A stretch of DNA of 52,238 bases, from the NCBI GenBank assembly GCA_002501065.1, contig DLRK01000024.1, positions 1 through 52,238 on the forward strand, read 5' to 3'. Positions 34,118 through 42,919 of the stretch are shown here, piece after piece (the stretch's first letter is position 1; each line of letters begins with the position of its first letter). The position numbers and the translations under genes were made by a program. The stretch comes from Akkermansiaceae bacterium UBA7890. GTDB taxonomy: Bacteria > Verrucomicrobiota > Verrucomicrobiia > Verrucomicrobiales > Akkermansiaceae. The notes under the pieces are model-generated. The model was not told the DNA's origin, did no database searches, and worked only from the letters and a program-made list of their open reading frames with translations.

Positions 34118-35248
34118 ATGCCGGCTTCCCAGTCAAGTCCAAGGTCTAAAGTTTCAATTCCCGTGCCTCAGAAACTTTCCGTCGTCATTGCCTGTGGAGG
34201 GACCGGCGGACATCTCTTTCCCGGCATTGCGGTGGCGGAGGAATTGAAGCGCCGCGGGCACCTTCCGCTCCTCCTCATCTCACGAAAGAAGGTGGATGCC
34301 GATGCCTCTGCCAAGTATGGCACTCTGGACTTCAGAACCGTTGCGGCCATCGCGAAACCGCCCACTCTTTCTCCGAAGATGCTGCCCTTTCTCTGGCAGC
34401 TCTGGAGGACGATTCGCCAGTCCAAGAGGCTCCTCAGGGAACACCGTGCGGAGGTGGTCCTCGGGATGGGCGGATTCACATCACTTCCCCCCGTGTATGC
34501 CGGGAAAAAGATGGGCTTGGTCACCGCCCTGCACGACTCCAATGCCCTCCCCGGGAAATCGAACCGGATGGGCGCGAGGTGGTGTAGTAAGATCCTGGTG
34601 GGACTTGAGGCCGCACGGGGCTACTTCCCGGGAGGCGAGGTGGAGGTCACCGGAACCCCGGTGCGGCGCGAGTTTGGATCCCTGCCATCCAGAGCCGAGG
34701 CGCGGACAGCCCTTGGCCTGTCCGTTGATCAACCGGTGGTGTTCTCCTTCGGGGGCAGTCAGGGTGCGCGAGGACTGAACACCCTGGTGGCCGAGGCGGC
34801 GGGAATCCTTGGAGAGGGGGTGCAGTGGTTGCAGGTGGCGGGCCGGGACGACGAGCAGCGGGTGAAGGAGTTGGCAGCGGGGAGAAACGGTCATGTGGTT
34901 CATGGTTTCTGCGATGACATGCCAGCGGCCTACGCCGCCAGTGACCTTGTGATCAGCCGGGCCGGAGGGGCCAGCCTCACGGAGCTGGCGTTCCTCGGAC
35001 TGCCTTCGATTCTGGTGCCCTATCCCCACGCCGCTGACGATCATCAGACCCACAATGCCCGGTGTTTCGAGCAGGCGGGGGCGGCTCTCATGGCGCCGGA
35101 GTGCGAATTGGGGGGAGCGAAACTGGCGAAGTTGATCGGAGAATTGCTGGAATCTCCGAAAAAGCTGGATGTGATGAAGCTGGCTGCGCGGGAACTGTCC
35201 GTTGATGACGCAGCAGGACGGATCTGTGATATCCTGCTGCCCGGGTAG
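34118..35248 (+). CDS. murG: Undecaprenyl-PP-MurNAc-pentapeptide GlcNAc transferase (MurG)
   Basis: This 376-residue GT28-family enzyme converts lipid I to lipid II on the inner face of the membrane. Visible are the glycine-rich IACGGTGGHLFPGIA, VLGMGGFTSLPP, HDSNALPGKSNR, the SFGGSQGARGLN loop and the donor-binding VISRAGGASLTELAFLG with PYPHAADDHQ. The first 15 residues from ATG 34118 are not conserved, and GTG 34163 is an alternative start closer to the family N-terminus. It is followed after 72 bases by the murC-murB fusion. Confidence 0.96.
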   Translation: MPASQSSPRSKVSIPVPQKLSVVIACGGTGGHLFPGIAVAEELKRRGHLPLLLISRKKVDADASAKYGTLDFRTVAAIAKPPTLSPKMLPFLWQLWRTIRQSKRLLREHRAEVVLGMGGFTSLPPVYAGKKMGLVTALHDSNALPGKSNRMGARWCSKILVGLEAARGYFPGGEVEVTGTPVRREFGSLPSRAEARTALGLSVDQPVVFSFGGSQGARGLNTLVAEAAGILGEGVQWLQVAGRDDEQRVKELAAGRNGHVVHGFCDDMPAAYAASDLVISRAGGASLTELAFLGLPSILVPYPHAADDHQTHNARCFEQAGAALMAPECELGGAKLAKLIGELLESPKKLDVMKLAARELSVDDAAGRICDILLPG

Positions 35249-35320
35249 TAGCCGAAAGCGATCAGATCTATTGGGGCTTTTCGCCCAACCAATTCCCGCT
35301 CACCATCCCAGTTACACACC

Positions 35321-37621
35321 ATGATTGATGAGATCAGTCAGCGTCTTCTCGATCGAACCCGTCCGATGCGGATTCATCTGCTGGGGGTGGCGGGATCGGG
35401 AATGAGTGGTCTGGCGGCCCTCCTCCTTGAAATGGGACACAGGGTGAGCGGGTCGGACCGGGTGACCAGTTGCGAGACCGAACGCCTGCAGTTGCTGGGC
35501 CTGGTGTTTTCCTCTCCGCACTCTGCAGAGGCGATTTCCGATGTGGAGGTGGTTGTTTATTCCTCGGCGATCAAGCCTGATAACGTGGCCTTGGTGGCCG
35601 CGGACCGGGCGGGGATCCCGTCTGTCCGCCGGGCCGAGTGCCTGGCGGCCATCCTGCACACCCGGAAGGGCGTGGTAGTTTCCGGCACGCACGGCAAGAC
35701 TACCAATTCGGCCATGTGCGCGCACGTGCTGAAGAAGAGCGGAAGGGCCATCTCTTACTACGTGGGAGCGGAAATTCCCGTTCTGGGGGCAAATGCCCAC
35801 TGGAACGAAGAGAGCAATTACCTCGTGGCGGAAGGAGACGAGAGCGACGGCACTCTGGCTCTTTACCGACCATCGCATGCCATCGTGCTCAACATCGAGG
35901 CGGAGCATCTGGACTTCTACAACAGCCTTGAGGAGATTGTAGAAGTCTTCCGGACTCTGCTGGAGCAGACCTCGGAGAAGATCATCTACTGTGCGGAGGA
36001 CGTTACGGCACGAGAACTCTGCAGCGGGAGAGAGGGGGCTCTTTCGTATGGATGGGATGATGCTGATTTTACGGCCTCGGATGTGACCGAGGGACGTGGG
36101 GTGATCTCCTTCACGGTGTGGCGGCGGAGCGAGAAACTGGGGCGGGTGGAACTCGGCATTCCGGGTCGGCACAACGTGCTCAATGCGCTGGCGGCCATTG
36201 CACTGGCGGACGATCTGGGGGTGGACTTCAGCCTGGTGGCGCGCTCCCTGGCTTCCTTTGCCGGAGCAAAGCGCCGCTTTGAGTCTGTCTACCTCTCCTC
36301 GCGCTTTCACATCATCGACGACTACGGACATCATCCGACCGAGATCGAAGCGACCCTGCAGACGGCGCGTTCACTGAAGCCGGAGCGTATTGTCGTGCTC
36401 TTTCAACCGCACCGGTATTCCCGGACGCAGCGCCTGGCTGAGGAGTTTGGAGTGGTGCTCCAGGAGGCGGATATCGTTTTTGTAACGGACGTCTATCCGG
36501 CCAGCGAGGCCCCCATTGAAGGAGTGAGTGGCAAGACGATCGTGGAGGCGGTGGAGCGCCATGGGGACACCAGGTGTGTATACCACCAGGACCTCGCGAC
36601 TGCTCATCATGTGGTCGGTAATTTGCTGCAACCGGGAGATCTCCTCATCACCCTGGGGGCAGGCAATGTGCATGAAGCGGGAAGGAAGATTGCTGATGAT
36701 CTGGTCCTGTTGGAGGCCTTACGGAGCGAGTTCGGTGAGGAAGAGATGGAGGCCCGACTCTACGAGGCGATGCGGCGGCACACCACCATGCTGGTAGGAG
36801 GGCCAGCTCAGTTCTGGGTGGAGCCACGGACTTTCCAGGCTTTCGGGCGGACAGTCGCTTTTTTCAAGGAACGGGGTGTCCCGGTGCGCGTGGTGGGACG
36901 GGGTTCAAACCTGCTGGTCCGTGACGGGGGCATTCGCGGGGCCGTTATTCATCCGGCCAAGGGCGAATTTGGCGAAGTCACGGTGGAGGCTGAACTGCTT
37001 ACCGCCGGGGCGGGAGCGCGTCTCAAGAAGGTGGCCAGTGTGGCAGAGGCTGCGGGGCTGGGTGGTTTTGCCTGGATGGAAGGCATTCCCGGCAATGTGG
37101 GTGGAGGTCTGCGTATGAATGCCGGGGCAATGGGATGGGAGATCTTTGACCAGGTGGTGAGCGTGACGTTCCTCGACGAGGACGGCGAGATCCGGATCCG
37201 TTCGCGTGCTGAGATCGAGGTCTTCTACCGCAATGTTCCGGAACTTCACCGCAACTATGCTTTACAGGTGGTCTTTCGCGGCACCCCGGCTGGGATGGAG
37301 GAGATCCGCGGGAAGATGTCAGAATCGAGGAATCACCGCCGCAGCACCCAGCCGGTGGCTGCCAGTGCGGGTTGCATCTTCAAGAATCCCGATAGTATCG
37401 GGGCCGGACAACTCATCGACGAACTGGGATTGAAGGGCAAGAGGGTCGGAAAGGCCGAGGTCTCTGCCGAGCATGGAAACTTCATCGTAAACCGGGGGAA
37501 AGCCGAAGCGGGCGAGGTGCTCCGGCTCATTGATGAACTGAAGGCGGAAGTGAAGGAGAAGCGGGGGATCGATCTGGAAACGGAAGTTCAGATCCTGGGG
37601 GAGGACCAGGTGAGCTTCTGA
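35321..37621 (+). CDS. murC-murB: Fused MurC-MurB: UDP-MurNAc:L-alanine ligase plus UDP-enolpyruvyl-GlcNAc reductase
   Basis: A single 766-residue frame encodes two consecutive cell wall enzymes. Residues from about 15 to 455 are MurC: IHLLGVAGSGMSGLA, the ATP loop VVSGTHGKTTNS, EGDESDGTL and DDYGHHPTEIEAT. Residues from about 475 are MurB: GRGSNLLVRDGGIRG (flavin binding), MEGIPGNVGGGLRMNAGA, YRNVPE, SAGCIFKNP with the proton-donor serine region, and ISAEHGN-like VSAEHGNFIVN. MurB makes UDP-MurNAc, which MurC then uses, though in this polypeptide the order is reversed. No stop or frameshift separates the parts. ATG 35321 is used; ATG 35366 (MRIHLLGVAG) is an alternative. Confidence 0.95.
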   Translation: MIDEISQRLLDRTRPMRIHLLGVAGSGMSGLAALLLEMGHRVSGSDRVTSCETERLQLLGLVFSSPHSAEAISDVEVVVYSSAIKPDNVALVAADRAGIPSVRRAECLAAILHTRKGVVVSGTHGKTTNSAMCAHVLKKSGRAISYYVGAEIPVLGANAHWNEESNYLVAEGDESDGTLALYRPSHAIVLNIEAEHLDFYNSLEEIVEVFRTLLEQTSEKIIYCAEDVTARELCSGREGALSYGWDDADFTASDVTEGRGVISFTVWRRSEKLGRVELGIPGRHNVLNALAAIALADDLGVDFSLVARSLASFAGAKRRFESVYLSSRFHIIDDYGHHPTEIEATLQTARSLKPERIVVLFQPHRYSRTQRLAEEFGVVLQEADIVFVTDVYPASEAPIEGVSGKTIVEAVERHGDTRCVYHQDLATAHHVVGNLLQPGDLLITLGAGNVHEAGRKIADDLVLLEALRSEFGEEEMEARLYEAMRRHTTMLVGGPAQFWVEPRTFQAFGRTVAFFKERGVPVRVVGRGSNLLVRDGGIRGAVIHPAKGEFGEVTVEAELLTAGAGARLKKVASVAEAAGLGGFAWMEGIPGNVGGGLRMNAGAMGWEIFDQVVSVTFLDEDGEIRIRSRAEIEVFYRNVPELHRNYALQVVFRGTPAGMEEIRGKMSESRNHRRSTQPVAASAGCIFKNPDSIGAGQLIDELGLKGKRVGKAEVSAEHGNFIVNRGKAEAGEVLRLIDELKAEVKEKRGIDLETEVQILGEDQVSF

Positions 37622-37640
37622 GGGCTCTCCGGAACGCGCA

Positions 37641-37661
37641 GGGCAGGGTGTTGACCTGCCC
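37641..37661 (+). terminator. Possible hairpin after murC-murB
   Basis: GGGCAGG (37641-37647) pairs perfectly with CCTGCCC (37655-37661) across a seven-base loop, 20 bases after the fusion gene's stop. No U tract follows, so it may be a pause, processing or rho-assisted site rather than an intrinsic terminator. Confidence 0.35.
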
Positions 37662-37762
37662 GGTTGGTGATTTCCGGGGTTTATTGATCGATATCGGCCT
37701 GCATCCACCTCCGAGGAAGCAAGGTGATTGAGTGCCACTTCATCGTGAGAATCCCAAAGCAC

Positions 37763-37791
37763 TCGACCGTGTGGGTCGGGTCTTTTATGAT
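37763..37791 (+). promoter_or_regulatory. Possible internal promoter for ddl-ftsQAZ
   Basis: TCGACC (37763-37768) and TATGAT (37786-37791) are 17 bases apart, with a near-consensus -10 box eleven bases before the ddl ATG. The 181-base gap upstream of ddl is the largest inside the cluster. Internal promoters before ftsQAZ are common in bacteria. The call is pattern based. Confidence 0.42.
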
Positions 37792-37802
37792 CTTGCGGTG
37801 CC

Positions 37803-38741
37803 ATGGATGAATCGGTGTTGATTGCAGTGTTGATGGGGGGACCGGGATCGGAGCGGGAGGTGTCTCTGAGCTCAGGGCAGGCCGTGCTGGAAGCCTTGCG
37901 GGGAGAGGGTCTCACAGCGGTGGGAGTGGATGTGATTGATACCGCACCTGTCCTGCCGGAAGGGACCGGTCTGGCCTTCAATGTCATTCATGGAACCTTC
38001 GGGGAAGACGGTGCCCTGCAGGTCTACCTGGAAGATCTGGGGGTGCCCTACACGGGAGCGGGGCGGGTGAGCAGTGAACTGGCCTTTGACAAGGTGGCGA
38101 GCAAGGCGCGCTTTGTGGAGGAGGGGATCCCGACTCCCGCCTCCGAGATCGTCGATGTCTCGGGCGGGGTGGTGCTCCCGCTAATGGAGCTTCCCTGCGT
38201 GGTGAAACCGCCGCGGGAGGGGTCCAGCGTGGGGGTTCACATCGTGCATACGGCGGAAGAGGCGCGGATAGCCATGGAGGATGCGGCGCGGTTTGGCAAC
38301 GAGGTCCTGGTCGAACAATTCGTGGAGGGGAAGGAACTGACGGTAGGAATCGTGGGGGAGGAGATCTTTCCAATCGTGCACATCGTCCCGCGGGAGGGTT
38401 TCTATGACATGAGCAATAAATACCCCTGGATGAGCGGAGAAGGGGGAACTGATTACTATTGCCCGGCCGATTTAGACGCAAAAACCACGAAAATCGTGCA
38501 GGATGCGGCTTTGGCAGCTCACCGGGCGCTTGGAATTGAGGTTTACTCCCGGGTCGATATCCTGCTAGATTCCTTAAGTAATCCTTACATATTGGAAGCT
38601 AATACTATTCCCGGAATGACGGCGAGCAGCCTTCTGCCGAAGGGTGCTGCGGCGGCCGAGCCAGGTTATGGCTTTGGAGCGCTTTGCCGTCGGATCGGAG
38701 AGCTTTCGCTATCCCTTCATAGAACTGATGCCTCGTCGTAA
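37803..38741 (+). CDS. ddl: D-alanine:D-alanine ligase
   Basis: This 312-residue ATP-grasp enzyme joins two D-alanines for MurF. Motifs include LMGGPGSEREVSLSSG, VIHGTFGEDG, PYTGAG, VKPPREGSSVGV, YSRVDILLDS and LEANTIPGMTASSLLPK, the last holding the metal-binding Glu/Asn and the terminal substrate loop. The size matches the DdlB type. It starts at ATG 37803 after the gap described above, and its 3' end overlaps the ftsQ start by 14 bases. Confidence 0.96.
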   Translation: MDESVLIAVLMGGPGSEREVSLSSGQAVLEALRGEGLTAVGVDVIDTAPVLPEGTGLAFNVIHGTFGEDGALQVYLEDLGVPYTGAGRVSSELAFDKVASKARFVEEGIPTPASEIVDVSGGVVLPLMELPCVVKPPREGSSVGVHIVHTAEEARIAMEDAARFGNEVLVEQFVEGKELTVGIVGEEIFPIVHIVPREGFYDMSNKYPWMSGEGGTDYYCPADLDAKTTKIVQDAALAAHRALGIEVYSRVDILLDSLSNPYILEANTIPGMTASSLLPKGAAAAEPGYGFGALCRRIGELSLSLHRTDASS

Positions 38742-39675
38742 GACCTCCCGAGTCAATCGTCCCAGTCCCGAGCGCCGCCTGCACTTGAGGGTCAGTTCGC
38801 CGCGTATCGTGTGCTTCAGCTGCCTGCGTCATCTCAAGCGCTCGGGCAAATTGCTGCTGGCAGGAGCGCTGCTGGCAGGAGTGGGTTGGGGCGTCCGGGA
38901 GGGAATGCGTGAGTTTTTCATCGAGAACAACGAGTTTCGGCTCCGGCATGTGGATCTGGAGAGCAACGGGGAAATGACTGCAGAGCACTTTAGCGAGCTG
39001 ACCGAGCTCGATCCCGATTCCAGCATCTTTAGGCTCAAATTGCGGAAAATGAAGGGGCAGCTTCTGGAACGTCCCGGCATCGAGAGGGTGGAACTGGGTC
39101 GACGCCTTCCCGGGACATTGCGGGTGCGGGTGGAGGAGCGGAAGCCTATTGCGTGGTTGGAATGCCGTCCCTTGGGAATTATCGGCAGAAACCCTGTGGC
39201 GGGAATCCTCCTCGACAAAAGCGGGGTCTGCTTTCCCTGCGATGCCTGGTGGGAAGAGAAGGCCATTCTTCTCCCCATCCTGCTGGTGAGCCAGGTGGAA
39301 GAGGGTGATATCACGATTGGGAAGGAGATTCGCCATCACCAGGCGCGACGGGGACTGGAGCTGATCAGGCTTTCACAGGAGGAATTGGCTGGGGCGGAAT
39401 GGTCCCTGCCGGTGGTTGCGGTGCGGAATGACTACTCCCTGGAAGCGGTGACCAACACGGGTGTGCTGGCCACCTTTGGGATGTATGATCACAAGGAGCA
39501 GCTCGAAAATCTCATCACCCTGCTTCGGGTTACCGCAAAGGACGGGGAATCGATGGCAATGGTGAACCTGATTCCCAAGCGTAATATTCCGGTGGTGGCC
39601 AGCGGGCCGGGAGCGCCTGGGCCGCATTTGCGGAGTCGTCTGCAGCGGGACATTCAATCCCTCCTCCGGCAGTAA
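38728..39675 (+). CDS. ftsQ: Cell division protein FtsQ (POTRA domain)
   Basis: From ATG 38728 the product is 315 residues. It has a basic cytoplasmic N-terminus (PRRKTSRVNRPSPERR), one transmembrane helix (about 47-65, LLLAGALLAGVGWGV) and a periplasmic POTRA-like domain where FRLRHVDLESNG leads into RRLPGTLRVRVEERKPIAWL. A beta domain follows. FtsQ links early and late divisome proteins. Sequence identity is low by nature, so the call depends on these features and on position between ddl and ftsA. A longer frame from 38644 would overlap more of ddl and is not preferred. Confidence 0.88.
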   Translation: MPRRKTSRVNRPSPERRLHLRVSSPRIVCFSCLRHLKRSGKLLLAGALLAGVGWGVREGMREFFIENNEFRLRHVDLESNGEMTAEHFSELTELDPDSSIFRLKLRKMKGQLLERPGIERVELGRRLPGTLRVRVEERKPIAWLECRPLGIIGRNPVAGILLDKSGVCFPCDAWWEEKAILLPILLVSQVEEGDITIGKEIRHHQARRGLELIRLSQEELAGAEWSLPVVAVRNDYSLEAVTNTGVLATFGMYDHKEQLENLITLLRVTAKDGESMAMVNLIPKRNIPVVASGPGAPGPHLRSRLQRDIQSLLRQ

Positions 39676-39726
39676 AAAGAAATGTTCATCGCGGACACTT
39701 GGGATTAGGAGTGACAGGGAAGGAAA

Positions 39727-40944
39727 ATGTCTAAGTCTCGCATTCATGTCGGCCTTGAGGTCGGAACCACCAAGACGGTGATGGTGGTGGCGGAGGTGAA
39801 GCCCGATGGATCAGTCAAGATTCTCGGGCTGGGAGAGACCCGCTCGGCGGGTGTCCGCAAGGGGGAAATCGTCGACTACCCACAGGTGCGCGCCTGTGTG
39901 AAGGCGGCTCTCCTTGAAGCGGAGGACATCAGTGATGTCGATATCAGCAGTGTGTTCCTGGCAGTCACCGGCCCTCACATCGAGGGTGTAAACAACCGCG
40001 GAACTTACCGACTGCCGGAAGGAGAGCCAGAGATCCATCCCCGCCATGTTGAGGAGGTGAAGGAGATTGCGAGTGATATCGCCATCCCGAGTGAGCATGT
40101 GTATCTCCATAGCCTGATCCGCCATTATATCGTGGACGGGCAGCCCCACGCCACCATGCCGGTGGGCTTGCTGGGCAAGACTCTCGATGCCGAGTTTCAT
40201 ATCGTTCACGGGGTTCGCACCCGCGTCCAGAACAGCATCAAGTGTGCGCGGGAGATCCCTCTCGACGTGGATGATGTGGTCTTTGCTCCCATTGCCTCGG
40301 CCCAGATCGCCCTTGACCGGAAGCGCAAGGAGGCGGGGGCCCTGGTGGTGGATATCGGGGGAGGAACCACCGACTATGTGCTCTATGTCGACGGCGCGAT
40401 CCTTGCCTCGGGTTGCATCCCGGTGGGAGGGGACCATGTCACCAACGATATTCACCTGGTTACTCACATTCCTCTCTCGAAGGCTGAGCAGGTCAAGAAG
40501 ACAGAGGGAGACGCCTCGGGGGACTCCGCGAAATCCGAGGGAGTGGTCAGGATTCCTGACGAAGGTGGGTTTCCGGAGGTGGAAATCAAGAGGCAGATTC
40601 TCAATGATGTGATCCGCATGCGCCTCCAGGAAACGCTGGAACTGGTAAAGGAACGCCTGCCGGAGGGCGGCCTGACCCGGGTGGGCACGGGGGTGTTCCT
40701 GACTGGAGGATCCAGCCTGATGCAGGGTCTCGGTGAACTGGCGTGCGAGGTGTTCGAGTTGCCGGTCTATCGACCGGAGAGTCCGGACGTCAGCGGGGTG
40801 CACGCGTATTTTAAGGATCCGCAATACTCAACAGCTCTTGGATTAATTCGCTACGCGCAAATCCTTGAGGAAGAACGCCCGCATTCCCCCGGTCTGGGGA
40901 AGGTGGGCGGTTTTTTGCGTTCGCTCTGGCCATTTGGCGACTGA
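39727..40944 (+). CDS. ftsA: Cell division protein FtsA
   Basis: This 405-residue actin-fold ATPase anchors FtsZ to the membrane. Seen are the phosphate-1 loop GLEVGTTKTVMVV, SHS2-domain segments, the phosphate-2 loop VVDIGGGTTDYVLY with IPVGGDHVTNDI, and VFLTGGSSLMQG. The last 15 or so residues (VGGFLRSLWPFGD) form an amphipathic helix suited to membrane targeting. A Shine-Dalgarno-like AGGGAAGG precedes ATG 39727. ftsZ begins 31 bases after its stop. Confidence 0.95.
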   Translation: MSKSRIHVGLEVGTTKTVMVVAEVKPDGSVKILGLGETRSAGVRKGEIVDYPQVRACVKAALLEAEDISDVDISSVFLAVTGPHIEGVNNRGTYRLPEGEPEIHPRHVEEVKEIASDIAIPSEHVYLHSLIRHYIVDGQPHATMPVGLLGKTLDAEFHIVHGVRTRVQNSIKCAREIPLDVDDVVFAPIASAQIALDRKRKEAGALVVDIGGGTTDYVLYVDGAILASGCIPVGGDHVTNDIHLVTHIPLSKAEQVKKTEGDASGDSAKSEGVVRIPDEGGFPEVEIKRQILNDVIRMRLQETLELVKERLPEGGLTRVGTGVFLTGGSSLMQGLGELACEVFELPVYRPESPDVSGVHAYFKDPQYSTALGLIRYAQILEEERPHSPGLGKVGGFLRSLWPFGD

Positions 40945-40975
40945 GTCCTCTTACTTGGTCTGCAGTAGTCCCGTC

Positions 40976-42793
40976 ATGATTCCCTACGAGAGAACTCGCC
41001 AGCAGACCATCCCGAATTCAGCCGTCAAGATCATCGGAGTAGGAGGTGCCGGTGCCAACATGTTGGACCGTATCGCTCTCGATGGCATGGAAGGGGCCGA
41101 GCTTCTCGCCTGCAATACCGATGTGCGGACCCTGACCAGTTCGGTCGCTCCGGAGAAGATCCAGCTTGGCCGCAACCTGACCAAGGGACTTGGATCCGGA
41201 GGTGATCCGGCGCTTGGTAATCAGGCTGCGCAGGAGGCGGAACTGGAGATTCGGGACGCATTGCGCGATCGTAAGATCATCTTCATCTGTGTGGGACTGG
41301 GAGGTGGCACCGGTTCGGGAGCGGCACCCCTGGTGGCCCGACTGGCCCGGGAAGAGGGGGCCTTTACGGTGGTCTTTGCCACCACTCCGTTCAATTTCGA
41401 GGGCAAGCGTCGACGGGATCAGGCGGAGACCGCTCTCACTGAACTCTCGGTGCTCGCCAACGCCCTTATCACCTTCGACAACACGCGAATGGGAGAACTC
41501 GTGCTTGCCAAGCAGGGCGTACACGAAGCCTTTTCCGCGGCCGATCGCATGATCTCGGAGAGCATCCGGGCGGTCACCAGGATCGTGATGCGTCCGGGCC
41601 TGGTGAATATCGGTCTGGACGACCTGATGGCGTCCCTGAGTTCACCCAAATCGCGCTGTCTCTTCGGGTCGGGTATCGCCCACGGAGAGAATCGGGCCCA
41701 GCAGGCGCTCAAGAACGCGCTGGTCAGTCCGCTTCTCGATCGCGGCAGCCTCCTTCATGATACCGATACGGTTCTTGTCCATGTCTGTGGTGGCGAGGAT
41801 ATGACGCTCTACGAACTGGAGTTGCTCATGCGTGGATTAAGCAAGCACGTACCCGAGACTGCCCAGATCCTTTTTGGAACATCGGTGGATCCGGCCATGG
41901 CCGAAACATTGAGTGTCACCCTGGTGAGTTCACTTCCGGAAGAACGCCTCCGGGCGGAACTCGGAGCGGAACGCGACGATGCTCCTTCCGCCCAGGCCGA
42001 TCTGGAGGAGAACGGAGATGCTGATCCCCTGGATGAACCAGGTGAGGGCGAGGGCGCAGAGGCATCGTCGTCAACCTCCGGGGTGGATGCCCAGGCGAGT
42101 TCGCCACCCGATCCCGAGCCGCTGACTGAACTGGATCCTTTTCCCGAGGCCGATCTCGATGCCCTGCCAGAGCAGGGTGCAACGCCGGAGCTCGAAGAAG
42201 GGGAGGATAGCACCCCGGTTCCGGTGATCCCGGAGGACGCCGGAAAGGAAGAGCTGAAACCGTCTGCCAAGGGTGGCCCGAAGAGAGGGCGCAGCGGCCG
42301 CAAGCCCCGGGTGAAGGTAAAGAAGAATAAGGAGCAGGAGGAGGACGAACCCGTGAAGGTTCTTCCCGTTTCTCCCAATACCGCTTCCAACGTCACCATG
42401 CGGGTGAAGCTGCCGGCCCCTTCCGATGCGTCCCCGGTTGATGATGTTTTTGACTCTTCGAAGGAGATGAATTCTGATGCGAATACGGGAAAGGCGACTT
42501 CGCGACCAATCGCGATCGAGGCCGTGCCCAACCTGGCCGAAACGGGTGAATCGATCGACCTGGGGGCGGAAGGCGGAGAGATCACCTCCTTTGAGGAGGT
42601 TGAACCCGTGGAGGGTCTTGCTCCCATCGAGTTGGATTCGCTGGAGGAGATCCAAGCCTCGGCCCAGGCCAAGAGGCCACAGGGAGAACTGGCCCTTGAT
42701 GGTGGCCCCAAAGGCAAGTTTGACGGGGAGGACCCGAACCTCATCGAAGGCGAAGATCTCGATATTCCGCCTTTCCTGCGGAACAAGAAGTGA
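40976..42793 (+). CDS. ftsZ: Cell division GTPase FtsZ with altered T7 loop and very long C-terminal tail
   Basis: The 605-residue product has a normal tubulin-like GTPase core to about residue 320. IIGVGGAGANMLDR and the tubulin signature GLGGGTGSG (107-115) bind GTP. The T7 loop reads Asn211-Ile-Gly-Leu-Asp-Asp216, where E. coli has NVDFAD. The first catalytic aspartate position is therefore glycine and only the second is kept. About 275 residues follow, first acidic and Pro/Ser-rich, then a basic KPRVKVKKNK patch, then acidic again. They end in DIPPFLRNKK, the conserved peptide that binds FtsA. ATG 40976 is used; an upstream extension to 40865 overlaps ftsA. Confidence 0.95.
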   Translation: MIPYERTRQQTIPNSAVKIIGVGGAGANMLDRIALDGMEGAELLACNTDVRTLTSSVAPEKIQLGRNLTKGLGSGGDPALGNQAAQEAELEIRDALRDRKIIFICVGLGGGTGSGAAPLVARLAREEGAFTVVFATTPFNFEGKRRRDQAETALTELSVLANALITFDNTRMGELVLAKQGVHEAFSAADRMISESIRAVTRIVMRPGLVNIGLDDLMASLSSPKSRCLFGSGIAHGENRAQQALKNALVSPLLDRGSLLHDTDTVLVHVCGGEDMTLYELELLMRGLSKHVPETAQILFGTSVDPAMAETLSVTLVSSLPEERLRAELGAERDDAPSAQADLEENGDADPLDEPGEGEGAEASSSTSGVDAQASSPPDPEPLTELDPFPEADLDALPEQGATPELEEGEDSTPVPVIPEDAGKEELKPSAKGGPKRGRSGRKPRVKVKKNKEQEEDEPVKVLPVSPNTASNVTMRVKLPAPSDASPVDDVFDSSKEMNSDANTGKATSRPIAIEAVPNLAETGESIDLGAEGGEITSFEEVEPVEGLAPIELDSLEEIQASAQAKRPQGELALDGGPKGKFDGEDPNLIEGEDLDIPPFLRNKK

Positions 42794-42919
42794 GGCCTCG
42801 AAGCTGACGGTTTCGCAATCCCCGCGCTTGCATTTGGAGCGAAAAACCGGAGTCTCCCGGCTTCGCGTTACCAGGCCATGAAGGATCACCATGGGTGGCG
42901 ACGCATTGCCAGTTGCCCC

